Positions 7,793 through 16,521 of a stretch of 64,000 nucleotides of DNA are shown in pieces. Made by a program: the position numbers and the translations under genes. The notes below the pieces were generated by a model. It was not told the origin of the DNA. It did no database searches and saw only the letters and a program-made list of their open reading frames with translations. Source of the stretch: Cyanobium sp. N.Huapi 1H5 (GTDB taxonomy: Bacteria > Cyanobacteriota > Cyanobacteriia > PCC-6307 > Cyanobiaceae); NCBI RefSeq assembly GCF_024345535.1, contig NZ_JAGQBH010000001.1:558001-622000 (forward strand). The letters run 5' to 3'. Within the stretch, counting starts at the first letter, position 1, and every line of letters starts with the position of its first letter.

Positions 7793-8112
7793 AACGGGAG
7801 CTGCCCCTCAGGGATGACGCCGAGATCGAACGGCTGGTTCGCGATTTCGAAGCCCTGTCGCTTCCGCGTGCCAACTGGACGCACCGCGCCCATCTCGCTG
7901 TGGGCGTTCACTACGTCCGCCATTGGGGTCTGGATGGTGCCCTGCAACGGCTGCGGGAGCGCATCCAGGCCTACAACCTTGCCTGTGGCGACCCCGACGG
8001 TTACAGCGAGACGATCACAGTCACCTATCTCTGCAGCATCGCTGCCGACATCGGCGGTGACGACGGCACCGTCACCATGGCCGAACAGGTCGCTCGGCTG
8101 GCTTCTCGATGA
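7789..8112 (+). CDS. Conserved unknown protein, probably C-terminally shortened
   Basis: 107 residues from the GTG that overlaps the GNAT stop. The central block ALSLPRANWTHRAHLAVGVH and the RLRERIQAYN ... GYSETITVTY pattern are recognisable from a family of uncharacterised bacterial proteins of roughly 150-200 residues with a W-T-H-x-A-H-L core; the conserved histidines suggest a metal or catalytic site, but no function is known. Here the protein stops soon after the ETIT block, so the C-terminal third appears to be missing. It overlaps the following DUF4177 gene by ATGA at 8109-8112, so GNAT, this protein and the DUF4177 protein are probably made from one transcript. Confidence 0.65.
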   Translation: MKRELPLRDDAEIERLVRDFEALSLPRANWTHRAHLAVGVHYVRHWGLDGALQRLRERIQAYNLACGDPDGYSETITVTYLCSIAADIGGDDGTVTMAEQVARLASR

Positions 8113-8291
8113 ACACCTACACCTTCCTTCGGCTTCCGGTGGCCTACGCCGCCGGCCAGATCGATCCTTCCCCATACGAACAGGCCATCCATGACCATGC
8201 CGCCCGGGGCTGGGACCTGGTTCAGATCTTTGTGGAGAACCCCGCCGCCACGGCCAGCGAGCACGTGCTGATCTTCCGGCGGCCGGCCTAG
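8109..8291 (+). CDS. DUF4177-type small protein
   Basis: A 60-residue protein: [20 protein letters not shown], then [20 protein letters not shown] and HVLIFRRPA. The GWDLVQI block followed by a short strand ending in FRR is the DUF4177 pattern, found in small bacterial proteins of unknown role. Its ATG overlaps the preceding stop (ATGA). Its TAG stop shares the 4-base palindrome CTAG (8288-8291) with the stop codon of the oppositely oriented topoisomerase gene. Confidence 0.7.
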   Translation: MNTYTFLRLPVAYAAGQIDPSPYEQAIHDHAARGWDLVQIFVENPAATASEHVLIFRRPA

Positions 8292-10756
8292 GCCCCGCCG
8301 AGCAGCGGCACCAGTTCCCGCACCGCATCGCTGGCCTTCAGCTCCAGCGCCACGCCTGACCCGCCGCAGTCCTCCGGCGGCAGCTGGTCAGCGCTCAGCC
8401 GCAGGTTGCGGCCTTCGGGGCCCTCCAGCGTCACGCCGATCACGCCGGCGTCGCCGGCCTGCAGGTCCACCAGGGCGTCGTCGCGCTCCAGGAAGCGCAG
8501 GCCGATCTGGCCCATGGCGCCGCGCTGGCAGGGCCGCAGGCTCTCGATCTGGAGCCGCTTCACCTGGCCGCGGCGGCTGGCCAGCAGCACGTCGCCGCCG
8601 GCGGACGCCCGCGCCGCCCCCACCACCCGCTCGCCGGGCAGCAGGCGCAGCAGCATCGGCCCCTGGGCCGTGCGGCCCAGCACCGGCAGGTTGGTGTCGT
8701 TGATCGCCAGCCGCAGCACCCGCCCGGTGCTGGTGGCCACCACCAGATCCTCCCCCTCCAGGCAAGGCACCACCCGCTGCAGGGCCACCCCCTCCTTCAG
8801 CTTCAGCATCGTGGCGGGCCGGCCCGAGAGCTCCAGGAAATCCTCGATCGGCAGCCGCTTGAAGCGCCCATCGGTGCTCAGCAGCCCGATGCTTCCCGAC
8901 GGCGGCTGCGGTAGCGGCAGCACCTGCACCACCGTCTCCCCTTGCAGGCTGTCGGGCAGGAAGCGCTCCAGCTTGCCGGGGTTCTGGCCGGCGAATTCCC
9001 AGCGCAGCAGGGCCACCTTGCCGCCGGCGCTGAAGGCCAGCAACGCCGGCTGCTCGGCCACCGGCAGGATCAGCCGCGCCGGCGGCGGCAGTTCCCCCAG
9101 TTCGGCCGCCTGATCCAGATGCAGCCGGCCCAGCATCTGGGGCGTCACGATCCGCACCGCCCCGTCGGTCTGGATCAGCAGCCGGCCGTCGCCGGCCAGG
9201 GCCTCGAAGGCCTGTTGGCGCTGCAGTTCGGTGTTGGGCCGCACCGCCGCCGCCCGCTGGGCCACCAGGGCGTCGCCCCCCTCCACCAGCCGGGTGCGGC
9301 GGGGGGTGGCATAGCGCTTCCGCAGCCCCTTCAGCTCGCTCACCATCGTGTCGAGCAGGGTGTCGCGGTCGTCGATCAGGTGCCGCAGCCGGATGCGCTC
9401 CTCTTCCAGATCGGCCGCCTCCTTGCGCAGTCCCTCCTGCTCCAGTCCCGTGAGCCGCCGCAGGGGCATCGCCAGCACCGCATCGGCCTGGCGCTCGCTC
9501 AGATCGAGGTGCACCTGCAGGCTGGCCCGGGCCGTGGCGGCATCCCGTGCCTCGCTGATCATGGCGATCACGCGCTTGAGGTCGTCGAGGGCCTTGATCA
9601 GCCCCTGCACCACCTCGAGACGGTCCTCGCAGCGCTTCAGCGCATGGGCGGTGCGCCGCAGGATCGTCAGTTCCCGGTACTCCAGGAACTGCTGCAGCAT
9701 CTGGCGCAGGTTCAGCTGCTGGGGCTGGCCGTTCACCAGCGTCAGCAGGATGGCGCCGAAGTTGCTTTGCAGGGCTGTGCGCCGCTGCAGTTCCTCCAGC
9801 ACCTTCTGGGGTTCGGCGTCGCGCCGCAGCTCGATCACCACCCGCATCCCTTCGCGGTCGCTCTCGTCGCGGATGTCGGCGATGCCGCCGATCTTGCCGT
9901 CGTTGACCTGCTCGGCCAGCTTCTCGATCCAGCCCGCCTTGCTCAGCTGGTACGGCAGTTCCGTCACCACCACGGCGCCGCGGCGGTGGCGCCCCTTGCC
10001 GGGCTGGACCTCCTCGATGTGGGCCACACCCCGCATCGGGATGCTGCCCCGCCCCGTGGCGTAGGTGTCGCGCACGCCGCTGCCCAGCAGCACCTCGCCG
10101 CCGGTGGGGAAATCGGGCCCCGGCACCATCGCCAGCAGCTTCTCCTCCGGCAGGTCGGGCTTGCGGATCAGGGCGATCAGGGCATCCACCACCTCCCCCA
10201 GGTTGTGGGGCGGGATGCTGGTGGCCATGCCCACGGCGATGCCGGTGCAGCCGTTGAGCAGCAGGAAGGGCAGCTGGGCCGGCAGCACCGTGGGCTCCTG
10301 CTGGGAGCCGTCGAAGTTGGGGGCGAAATCGACCGTGTCGCTGCCGATCTCATCGAGCATCGCCTCGTTGGCGATCGGTGCCAGCCGGGTTTCCGTGTAC
10401 CGCATCGCGGCCGGCGGATCGTCGTCCACCGAGCCGAAGTTGCCGTGGCCGTCCAGCAGCGGGTGGCGGCTGGCGAAGGTCTGCACCAGCCGCACCAGGG
10501 CGTCGTAGACCGCCTGGTCGCCGTGGGGGTGGTACTTGCCGAGCACGTCGCCCACCACGCGGGCGCACTTGCGGTAGGGCCGGTCCGGGGTCAGCCCCAG
10601 CTCGTGCATCGCGTACAGGATGCGCCGCTGCACCGGCTTGAGCCCGTCGCGCACGTCCGGCAGGGCCCGCCCCACGATCACGCTCATCGCGTACTCGAGG
10701 TAGGAGCGCTGCATCTCCTGATGCAGGGCGATCGGTTGGACGCGCTCGTCCGGCAT
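8288..10756 (-). CDS. Type IIA topoisomerase subunit A (GyrA/ParC-like)
   Basis: 822 residues, the normal size for GyrA/ParC. The breakage-reunion domain is complete: winged-helix region [15 protein letters not shown] (77-91), catalytic Tyr120 in [10 protein letters not shown], and the tower and coiled-coil regions, followed by a C-terminal beta-propeller from about 495. The protein cuts and rejoins DNA as the partner of a GyrB/ParE ATPase. Two details matter. The residue matching E. coli GyrA Ser83 is Gln81, with Asp85 preserved. The GyrA box (QRRGGKG) needed for DNA wrapping is degenerate here, reading QRGAMGQ. Cyanobacteria usually encode two GyrA-like proteins, and the altered box suggests this is the second, ParC-like one, which is why no symbol is given. 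GC-rich core gene. Confidence 0.93.
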   Translation of the reverse strand: MPDERVQPIALHQEMQRSYLEYAMSVIVGRALPDVRDGLKPVQRRILYAMHELGLTPDRPYRKCARVVGDVLGKYHPHGDQAVYDALVRLVQTFASRHPLLDGHGNFGSVDDDPPAAMRYTETRLAPIANEAMLDEIGSDTVDFAPNFDGSQQEPTVLPAQLPFLLLNGCTGIAVGMATSIPPHNLGEVVDALIALIRKPDLPEEKLLAMVPGPDFPTGGEVLLGSGVRDTYATGRGSIPMRGVAHIEEVQPGKGRHRRGAVVVTELPYQLSKAGWIEKLAEQVNDGKIGGIADIRDESDREGMRVVIELRRDAEPQKVLEELQRRTALQSNFGAILLTLVNGQPQQLNLRQMLQQFLEYRELTILRRTAHALKRCEDRLEVVQGLIKALDDLKRVIAMISEARDAATARASLQVHLDLSERQADAVLAMPLRRLTGLEQEGLRKEAADLEEERIRLRHLIDDRDTLLDTMVSELKGLRKRYATPRRTRLVEGGDALVAQRAAAVRPNTELQRQQAFEALAGDGRLLIQTDGAVRIVTPQMLGRLHLDQAAELGELPPPARLILPVAEQPALLAFSAGGKVALLRWEFAGQNPGKLERFLPDSLQGETVVQVLPLPQPPSGSIGLLSTDGRFKRLPIEDFLELSGRPATMLKLKEGVALQRVVPCLEGEDLVVATSTGRVLRLAINDTNLPVLGRTAQGPMLLRLLPGERVVGAARASAGGDVLLASRRGQVKRLQIESLRPCQRGAMGQIGLRFLERDDALVDLQAGDAGVIGVTLEGPEGRNLRLSADQLPPEDCGGSGVALELKASDAVRELVPLLGGA

Positions 10757-10820
10757 CCGGTCCTTTGGGGCAGCGGCTCAGGGCGCTCAGCCTACAGATG
10801 GCGCCCGGTGCCCCCCGGGC

Positions 10821-11735
10821 TCAGGAATCGTCGCCGCTGCCGCCGTCACCGTCGGTGGCATTGGCCAGGGCCCGCTCCACCGCCGCCTTCAGCTCCGGCA
10901 GGGCCAGCAGCTGGGCGGTCACCGCCCGCAGCTTCGGCCCCCAGAGCTGCTCCTTCTGGAACTTCTCCTTGACGTAGTTGGGCTCCTCCGCCAGGGCCGT
11001 CTCGGCCAGCTTCAGGGCCTGGGCCCGTTCCGCCGGCCCCCGCTCGAACAGGGCCGCCGCCAGGGCCAGGGAGGTTTCGGCGATGTCCGGCTTGATCTTC
11101 AGCACCCGCTGCCAGCGGCCGATGGCGTCGTTGACGCGGCCGCTCTCGTAGAGCACCAGCCCCTGGTTGTTGATCGCTTCCCAGAAGTCCTTGCGCAGCC
11201 CCGACGCCCGCTCGAACGAGCCCAGGGCCTCCTGGGTGTTGCCCAGCAGGATCTGGGCGTTGCCCAGGTCGAAGTAGGCGCCGGCGTTCTTGCTGTCGAG
11301 TTCCAGGCCCCGCCGCAGCAGGCCGATGGCGTCCTGGGGCTTGCCGTCCCGCAGGGCCAGGGAGCCCTCGGCGAACCAGATGCCGGCGTTGTTGGGATCC
11401 AGCTCCTTGGCCCGGGCCAGGGCCACCTTCGCCTTCTCCATCTGGTTGCTGCGCAGCTCCGCCTCCGCCAGCAGCACCCAGCCGCGGGGGTCCTGCGGCA
11501 GCAGCCGCACCGTCAGTTCCGCCAGCCGGGCCGCATCCTCCGCCTGGCCGAGGCGCAGCAGCCGGGCCGCCGCCTGGGCGATGCCCAGCCCCGCCCCCTC
11601 CAGTTCCTTCTCCTGGGGCAGGTAGACGAACGGCACCAGCGCCCGCGCCGGCAGGGCGTAGCCCACCAGGGGGGTGGCCGTCAGCGGCATGGCCAGGCAG
11701 AGGGAGGAGAACAGTCGCCAGAACCGCCGGCCCAC
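10821..11735 (-). CDS. Exported TPR protein
   Basis: 304 residues. A hydrophobic N-terminus (FSSLCLAMPLTATPLVGYAL, about 9-28) is a likely signal peptide or anchor. The rest consists of tetratricopeptide repeats: WVLLAEAELRSNQMEKAKVA, IWFAEGSLALRDGKPQDAIG, AYFDLGNAQILLGNTQEALG and AINNQGLVLYESGRVNDAIG, each a helix-turn-helix with the G-x-x-x-x-A-I/L signature. A short acidic/glycine tail closes it. Such cyanobacterial TPR proteins act as scaffolds at membranes; the partner is not evident. It lies 24 bases downstream of queG on the same strand, so the two may be cotranscribed. Confidence 0.85.
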   Translation of the reverse strand: MGRRFWRLFSSLCLAMPLTATPLVGYALPARALVPFVYLPQEKELEGAGLGIAQAAARLLRLGQAEDAARLAELTVRLLPQDPRGWVLLAEAELRSNQMEKAKVALARAKELDPNNAGIWFAEGSLALRDGKPQDAIGLLRRGLELDSKNAGAYFDLGNAQILLGNTQEALGSFERASGLRKDFWEAINNQGLVLYESGRVNDAIGRWQRVLKIKPDIAETSLALAAALFERGPAERAQALKLAETALAEEPNYVKEKFQKEQLWGPKLRAVTAQLLALPELKAAVERALANATDGDGGSGDDS

Positions 11736-11759
11736 GGAATCACCCCGAATCGCCCCAGC

Positions 11760-12767
11760 CTAGGGAGCCGTCCCCCGTTGTCCCCAGCCGCCCGCCAGGG
11801 CCGCCCGGATGTTGCGCCGCCACATGGCCGGGCGGATCCGCCGCAGGGCCGAGGCCCGCAGCCGTTCATCCCAGTCGCCGTCGCTCCAGCCCAGGGCCTC
11901 CGCGCCGCCCAGATCCAGCAGCCAAGGGCGCGGCTGCACGTCGCTGTCGGTGGCGACGGGCAGGGGCCGCCCGTTCCAGGGGCAGACCTCCTGGCAGATG
12001 TCGCAGCCCGCCACCCAGCCCTGCAGCCGCCCGGCGATCGCCGCCGGCAACGCCTCGTCGCGGTTCTCGATCGTGTGGTAGGCGATGCAGCGACGCGCAT
12101 CCACCACGAACGGCTCGTCGAGGGCGCCGGTGGGGCAGGCGTCGATGCAGGCCGTGCAGGCGCCGCACAGGGGCTCGGCCGGCCGGTCGGGGGGCAGGTC
12201 GAGGCTGGTGAGCAGGTGGCCCAGCAGCATCCAGGAGCCCCGCTGGCGATGGATCAGGTTGCCGTTCTTGCCGATCCAGCCCAGGCCCGCCTCCTCCGCC
12301 CAGGCCTTGTCGAGCAGGGGGGCGCTGTCGACGCAGGCGCGCCAGGTGGTGCCCGGTGCCACCTCCTCGAGCCAGCGCCCCAGCTGCCGCAGGCGGCCGT
12401 CGATCACCCGGTGGTAATCGCGGCCCCAGCCGTAGCGGGCCACCCGCAGGCTCCCCGGCGCCCGTTCCCGGACCACGTGGTAGTTCCAGCCCACAGCAAG
12501 GATGCTGCGGACCCCCGGCAGAAGCGCCTCGATCCGGCGGCGGCGGGGATCCTCCATCCAGCCCATCCCCGCCTGGTGGCCCGCCGCCAGCCACCGCTCC
12601 AGGGCGGCCGTGCGCAGCGGCAGCCGCGGGCCTCCCGGCACCGCCGCCAGCCCCACCGGCGCGAAGCCGAGGCCCTCGGCCCTGGCCCGCAGCGCCGCCG
12701 CCAGTGCGCTAATGGACGAAGGCGTGCTCAAGGGCTGCCGGTAGAGTCCCACGAATCCGACCTCCAT
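11760..12767 (-). CDS. queG: Epoxyqueuosine reductase
   Basis: 335 residues. QueG carries out the last step of queuosine synthesis in tRNA, reducing epoxyqueuosine with a cobalamin cofactor and two [4Fe-4S] clusters. Both cluster motifs are present: CGACTACIDACP (Cys201, 204, 207, 211) and the CDICQEVCPW series (Cys255, 258, 262), with a further Cys227. The proposed catalytic acid is Asp147 in CVDSAPLLDKAWAEEAGLGW, followed by IGKNGNLI. The ATG start at 12767 leaves only 3 bases to the divergent GTG of the HpsJ-like gene; a GTG at 12752 or TTG at 12731 is also possible and would leave room for a promoter. Confidence 0.93.
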   Translation of the reverse strand: MEVGFVGLYRQPLSTPSSISALAAALRARAEGLGFAPVGLAAVPGGPRLPLRTAALERWLAAGHQAGMGWMEDPRRRRIEALLPGVRSILAVGWNYHVVRERAPGSLRVARYGWGRDYHRVIDGRLRQLGRWLEEVAPGTTWRACVDSAPLLDKAWAEEAGLGWIGKNGNLIHRQRGSWMLLGHLLTSLDLPPDRPAEPLCGACTACIDACPTGALDEPFVVDARRCIAYHTIENRDEALPAAIAGRLQGWVAGCDICQEVCPWNGRPLPVATDSDVQPRPWLLDLGGAEALGWSDGDWDERLRASALRRIRPAMWRRNIRAALAGGWGQRGTAP

Positions 12768-12770
12768 TGC

Positions 12771-13421
12771 GTGGCAGCCGTTTCCTCCTCCCGCTTCAGT
12801 CCCCTGCTGCGCTGGATGGGCCTCACCCTGGTGGTGCTGCTCATCCTGCAGCTGGTCGCCGTGCTCACCCTCTGGGACTGGCAGGAGGAGGCTTTCCGCC
12901 AGCTGGTGGTGGAGCGACTGATCGGCCAGGCCCCGATGGGTCTGATCGGGCTGCTGCTCATGTACCTCTCCTCCCGCCTGGAAGACCCGTCGGAGGAGCG
13001 CACCCCCGTCCTCTGGACCGTCTGCATCATCAGCGGTCTGCTGGCCGTGCTGCTGACCGCTTCGCTGCCGATCGCCTTCGGCGGTGACCAGCAGATGCAG
13101 CAGCAGGCCGACCAGCAGCTCGCCGCCAAGCGCGGCCAGCTGGAGATGGCCCGCCAGCAGAGCAAGGATCCCGCCCTGCTCCAGCAGCTGATCAAGCAGG
13201 CCGAAGCCACCGGCCAGGTGCCCCCGGGTGCCACCGAGGAGCAGAAGACCCAGTCGGCCCGGGCCTTCGTCGATCGCCAGCTCGACCAGCTCGAGACCCA
13301 GTTCAAGCAGACCGAGCAGACCAGCAAGGTCACCCTGAGCCAGCGCCGCTACGGCGGATCCCTCGGCGCGGTTGTGCTGATCATCGCCTTCACGATCCTT
13401 TGCCTCGGCAGTGTCCTGTAA
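12771..13421 (+). CDS. HpsJ-like membrane protein
   Basis: 216 residues starting at GTG 12771 (protein MAAVSSSRFSPLLRWMGLTL). Four hydrophobic segments are visible: ~15-33, ~55-75, ~87-106 and the C-terminal VLIIAFTILCLG. Between the third and the last lies a ~90-residue charged, glutamine-rich coiled-coil stretch (DQQMQQQADQQLAAKRGQLE and LDQLETQFKQTEQTSKVTLS). This arrangement matches HpsJ-like proteins of cyanobacteria, named for a hormogonium polysaccharide locus in filamentous species; in unicellular strains the role is unclear. Divergent from queG. Confidence 0.7.
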   Translation: MAAVSSSRFSPLLRWMGLTLVVLLILQLVAVLTLWDWQEEAFRQLVVERLIGQAPMGLIGLLLMYLSSRLEDPSEERTPVLWTVCIISGLLAVLLTASLPIAFGGDQQMQQQADQQLAAKRGQLEMARQQSKDPALLQQLIKQAEATGQVPPGATEEQKTQSARAFVDRQLDQLETQFKQTEQTSKVTLSQRRYGGSLGAVVLIIAFTILCLGSVL

Positions 13422-13444
13422 GACCCCCGTGGATCGTTACCGTT

Positions 13445-13458
13445 AGGGTTTCGACCCT
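13445..13458 (+). other. Short hairpin with TTCG loop
   Basis: AGGGT-TTCG-ACCCT forms a 5-bp stem with a UUCG tetraloop in RNA, between the HpsJ-like gene and the DUF502 gene. It may limit read-through or protect an mRNA end. There is no T-run, so it is not a typical intrinsic terminator. Confidence 0.3.
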
Positions 13459-13472
13459 CCGGACCCCATCCA

Positions 13473-14204
13473 TTGGTCCCATCCAGTAGTCCCAGTTCCG
13501 ATCAGCCCCTGGGCAACCGGCTGCAGCAGGATCTCAAGAACGATCTGATCGCCGGTCTGCTGGTGGTCATTCCGCTGGCCACCACGATCTGGCTCGCCAC
13601 CACGGTGAGCCGCTTCGTTCTGGCCTTCCTGACGTCGATCCCCAAGCAGTTCAACCCGTTCAACACCCTCAACCCCCTCCTGCAGGACCTGATCAACCTG
13701 GGGGTGGGGCTGCTGGTGCCGCTCCTCGGCATCCTGTTGATCGGTCTGATGGCCCGCAACATCGTCGGCCGCTGGCTGCTGGAGTTCGGTGAGGGCACCC
13801 TGCTGCGGATCCCCCTGGCGGGCTCCGTCTACAAGACCCTCAAGCAGCTCCTGGAAACCTTCCTCCAGGGCAATTCCGCCCGCTTCCGGCGGGTGGTGCT
13901 GGTCGAATACCCCCGCGAGGGGCTCTATGCCGTCGGCTTCGTCACCGGGGTGCTGGGCACGGCCATCCAGGCCGATTTCGGCGAGACCATGCTCAGCGTC
14001 TTCATCCCCACCGCCCCCAACCCCACCACCGGCTGGTACGCGGTGGTGCCCGAGCGCCTGGTTAAGGACATCGACCTGAGCGTCGAGGATGCCTTCCGCA
14101 CGATCATCTCCGCCGGCATCGTCAGCCCCGACGAGCGGGAACCCACCTCCAACCGCAGCTTCGCCAGCCTGCTGGCCCAGCTGCGCGCCCCCCAACCCTC
14201 CTGA
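13473..14204 (+). CDS. DUF502 family membrane protein
   Basis: 243 residues. After a short polar N-terminus come two strongly hydrophobic spans (LIAGLLVVIPLATTIWLATT, about 25-45, and LGVGLLVPLLGILLIGLMAR, about 76-95), then a soluble domain with GEGTLLRIPLAGSVYKTLKQ, RFRRVVLVEYPREGLYAVGF and FIPTAPNPTTGWYAVVPE, all hallmarks of DUF502. The family is conserved in cyanobacteria and plant chloroplasts/Golgi (the LIKE-COV proteins), with no firm biochemical role. The frame begins with TTG at 13473 and no ATG is available nearby, so the start is uncertain. Its stop overlaps the ATG of nusB (TGATG), placing both in one operon. Confidence 0.85.
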   Translation: MVPSSSPSSDQPLGNRLQQDLKNDLIAGLLVVIPLATTIWLATTVSRFVLAFLTSIPKQFNPFNTLNPLLQDLINLGVGLLVPLLGILLIGLMARNIVGRWLLEFGEGTLLRIPLAGSVYKTLKQLLETFLQGNSARFRRVVLVEYPREGLYAVGFVTGVLGTAIQADFGETMLSVFIPTAPNPTTGWYAVVPERLVKDIDLSVEDAFRTIISAGIVSPDEREPTSNRSFASLLAQLRAPQPS

Positions 14205-14830
14205 TGCAGAGTCGCACCCTTGCCCGTGAACTGGCCCTGCTGATGCTGGGTCAGGTCAGCGACCGCGGCAGCGGCGCCGAGGCCCCCTCCGGCTCCTTCG
14301 ATCTGCTGCTGCAGCAGGCCGTCACCAGCCTCAGCCAGCACGTGCGCGAGGCCCTCGACCGTTCCGCCGAGGATCTCCAGCAGGCCCAGCAGCGGCTGCT
14401 CGACAGCGAGCTGCAGGACCAGGGGGAGAAGCAGCTGCCCACGGTGCGGCGCCACCTGCAGGAGGGCCTCACCCACGCCGAGCACGCCCTCAATCGGCTC
14501 TCCGCCAGCCTCGAGCTGCCGCGCCTGCTGCTGCTGGCCGACCAGGAGGCGGTGCAGCGCGACGCCATCGGCCGCATCCGGGCCGTGCTGCGCGACCGCG
14601 AAGCCCTCGACGGCCGCATCGATGCGGTGATGGAGGGCTGGCGCCTCACCCGTCTGCCCCGGGTCGACCGCGACATCCTGCGGCTGGCGGTGGTGGATCT
14701 GGAGGATTTCGGCACCCCCGCCGCCGTGGCCTGCAACGAGGCGGTGGAGCTCGCCAACCGCTACAGCGACGAGCAGGGGCGACGCATGATCAACGGTGTG
14801 CTGCGGCGCTTCACCGCCGCCCGGGTCTGA
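14204..14830 (+). CDS. nusB: Transcription antitermination factor NusB
   Basis: 208 residues, longer than the ~140 of E. coli NusB because of an inserted helical region, as is normal in cyanobacteria. The start MQSRTLARELALLMLGQVSD is the RxxARExAlqxL motif, and the C-terminus shows LPRVDRDILRLAVVDLEDFG and VACNEAVELANRYSDEQGRR followed by MINGVLRRF, the NusB core. NusB binds boxA RNA with NusE (S10) and supports rRNA antitermination. It is translationally coupled to the DUF502 gene upstream and followed 11 bases later by ftsY. Confidence 0.93.
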   Translation: MQSRTLARELALLMLGQVSDRGSGAEAPSGSFDLLLQQAVTSLSQHVREALDRSAEDLQQAQQRLLDSELQDQGEKQLPTVRRHLQEGLTHAEHALNRLSASLELPRLLLLADQEAVQRDAIGRIRAVLRDREALDGRIDAVMEGWRLTRLPRVDRDILRLAVVDLEDFGTPAAVACNEAVELANRYSDEQGRRMINGVLRRFTAARV

Positions 14831-14841
14831 CCAGGAACGCG

Positions 14842-16458
14842 ATGGTCTTCGATTGGTTCAAACGGGCCCTGGCCCAGCCCGCCCCGGCGCCCGCCGCCGC
14901 ACCGACACCAGAGCCCGCGCCGGAGCCGGAGTCACCGCCCGAGTCCCGGCCCGAACCCGAAGCCGCGACGGCTCCGGCTGAACCTGACGCCGCGGCCCCG
15001 TCGGAGGCTGCGCCGGCTGTCGCCGATTCCGCGTCGGCTGCTGCCGCCGCTCCGGCCCCCGCCGCCCCCGGGGTCGACGAGGACGCCCTGGCCTGGGCCC
15101 GCCAGGCCTACGCCCGGTTGAAGGCCCAGCAGGAGGCGGCCAGCCAGGCCGCGGCGCCCGCACCTTCCCCCGCACCGGCCCCGGCCGCCGAGGCACCACC
15201 CGCTCCCGAAGCCGCTCCCGAGCCGCCAGCGGCCACCCATTCCGAACCCGAACCCGAACCGGAGCCCGCCCCCGCCGCTCCGCCCGTGGCGCCCGGCCTC
15301 TCCCTGCTGGAGCAGGCCGCCGCCCAGCGCCAGCAGCGCCTCCAGGAGATCACCGCCCCCGCCGAACCCGCCCCGGCCGCGCCGCCGGCCGCCGCCGCAC
15401 CGGTCACACCCGCAGCTGCGGAGGCCGATGCCGCCGACCCCAGCCTCGGCGCCTTCGATGACACCTTCACCTGGTCGGCGGAGGTGCTGGCGGCCCAGGG
15501 ACGCAGCGTCGATGACGTTTCCCTCGAGGAGATCGACTGGCTGGGCCGGCTGCGGCGCGGCCTCGAGAAGACCCGCCGGGGCTTCGTCACCCAGCTGCTG
15601 GAGAACCTCGGGGACGATCCCCTCACCCCGGCGGTGCTCGACGACCTCGAGTCCACCCTGCTGCGGGCCGACGTGGGGGTGAAGGCCACCGATCAGGTGC
15701 TGGAAGCCCTGCGCCGCCGACTCAACGAGGAGGTGGTCGACCCGGCCGAGGGCCTCCGTTTCCTCAAGGAGCAGCTGCGCGGCCTGCTGGACGAGCCGAT
15801 CCGCGCCGGCGGCACCGTCCTGCTGGCCCCCCAGCGCGATCGGCTCAACGTCTGGCTGCTGGTCGGCGTCAACGGGGTCGGCAAGACCACCACCCTCGGC
15901 AAGCTGGCCAACCTGGCGGTGCGCAGCGGCTACAGCTGCCTGATCGCCGCCGCCGACACCTTCCGGGCCGCGGCGGTGCAGCAGGTGAGCGTCTGGGGGG
16001 AGCGCAGCGGTGTGGCCGTGGTCGCCAACCCCAGCGCCAATGCCGACCCGGCGGCCGTCGTCTACGACGCCATCGGCGCCGCCCGCTCCAAGGGCACCGA
16101 ACTGGTGCTGGTGGACACGGCCGGCCGGCTGCAGACCAAGCACAACCTGATGGAGGAACTGGGCAAGGTGCGGCGCACGATCACCAAGCTGGCGCCGGAG
16201 GCGGCGGTGGAATCGCTGCTGGTGCTCGATGCCAGCCAGGGCCAGAACGGCCTGCGCCAGGCCATGGCCTTCGCCAGTGCCGCCGGTCTCACCGGGGTGG
16301 TGCTCACCAAGCTGGACGGCAGCGCCCGCGGCGGTGTCGCCCTGGCGGTGGCCTCGGAGGCGGGGCTGCCGATCCGCTTCATCGGCGCCGGCGAGGGCAT
16401 CCGCGACCTGCGGCCCTTCAACAGCTTCGAGTTCGTCGAGGCCCTGCTCGCCTCCTGA
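14842..16458 (+). CDS. ftsY: Signal recognition particle receptor FtsY
   Basis: 538 residues. The first ~190 residues are an alanine/proline/glutamate-rich linker with PEPEPEPEP-type runs (a variable membrane-association segment). The NG GTPase domain follows: N-domain helices from ~230, G1 GVNGVGKTTTLGKLA (~342), DTFRAAAVQQ, G3 DTAGRLQTKHNLMEEL (~425), G4 TKLDGSARGGVAL (~490) and the closing FIGAGEGIRDLRPFN. FtsY receives SRP-ribosome complexes at the membrane and inserts membrane proteins, including photosystem subunits in cyanobacteria. The acidic low-complexity N-terminus is unusually long. Third gene in the DUF502-nusB-ftsY run. Confidence 0.95.
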   Translation: MVFDWFKRALAQPAPAPAAAPTPEPAPEPESPPESRPEPEAATAPAEPDAAAPSEAAPAVADSASAAAAAPAPAAPGVDEDALAWARQAYARLKAQQEAASQAAAPAPSPAPAPAAEAPPAPEAAPEPPAATHSEPEPEPEPAPAAPPVAPGLSLLEQAAAQRQQRLQEITAPAEPAPAAPPAAAAPVTPAAAEADAADPSLGAFDDTFTWSAEVLAAQGRSVDDVSLEEIDWLGRLRRGLEKTRRGFVTQLLENLGDDPLTPAVLDDLESTLLRADVGVKATDQVLEALRRRLNEEVVDPAEGLRFLKEQLRGLLDEPIRAGGTVLLAPQRDRLNVWLLVGVNGVGKTTTLGKLANLAVRSGYSCLIAAADTFRAAAVQQVSVWGERSGVAVVANPSANADPAAVVYDAIGAARSKGTELVLVDTAGRLQTKHNLMEELGKVRRTITKLAPEAAVESLLVLDASQGQNGLRQAMAFASAAGLTGVVLTKLDGSARGGVALAVASEAGLPIRFIGAGEGIRDLRPFNSFEFVEALLAS

Positions 16459-16521
16459 GGCCCTGCCCGCCTCCTGGAGCCGCCTGCCGCTGCTACCTTG
16501 CGTGTCCTTTGCGGCCGCTCG

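Noticed and set aside
8942..10972. 676-residue plus-strand open frame
   Set aside because: Shadow of the topoisomerase gene, repetitive His/Gln/Gly composition.
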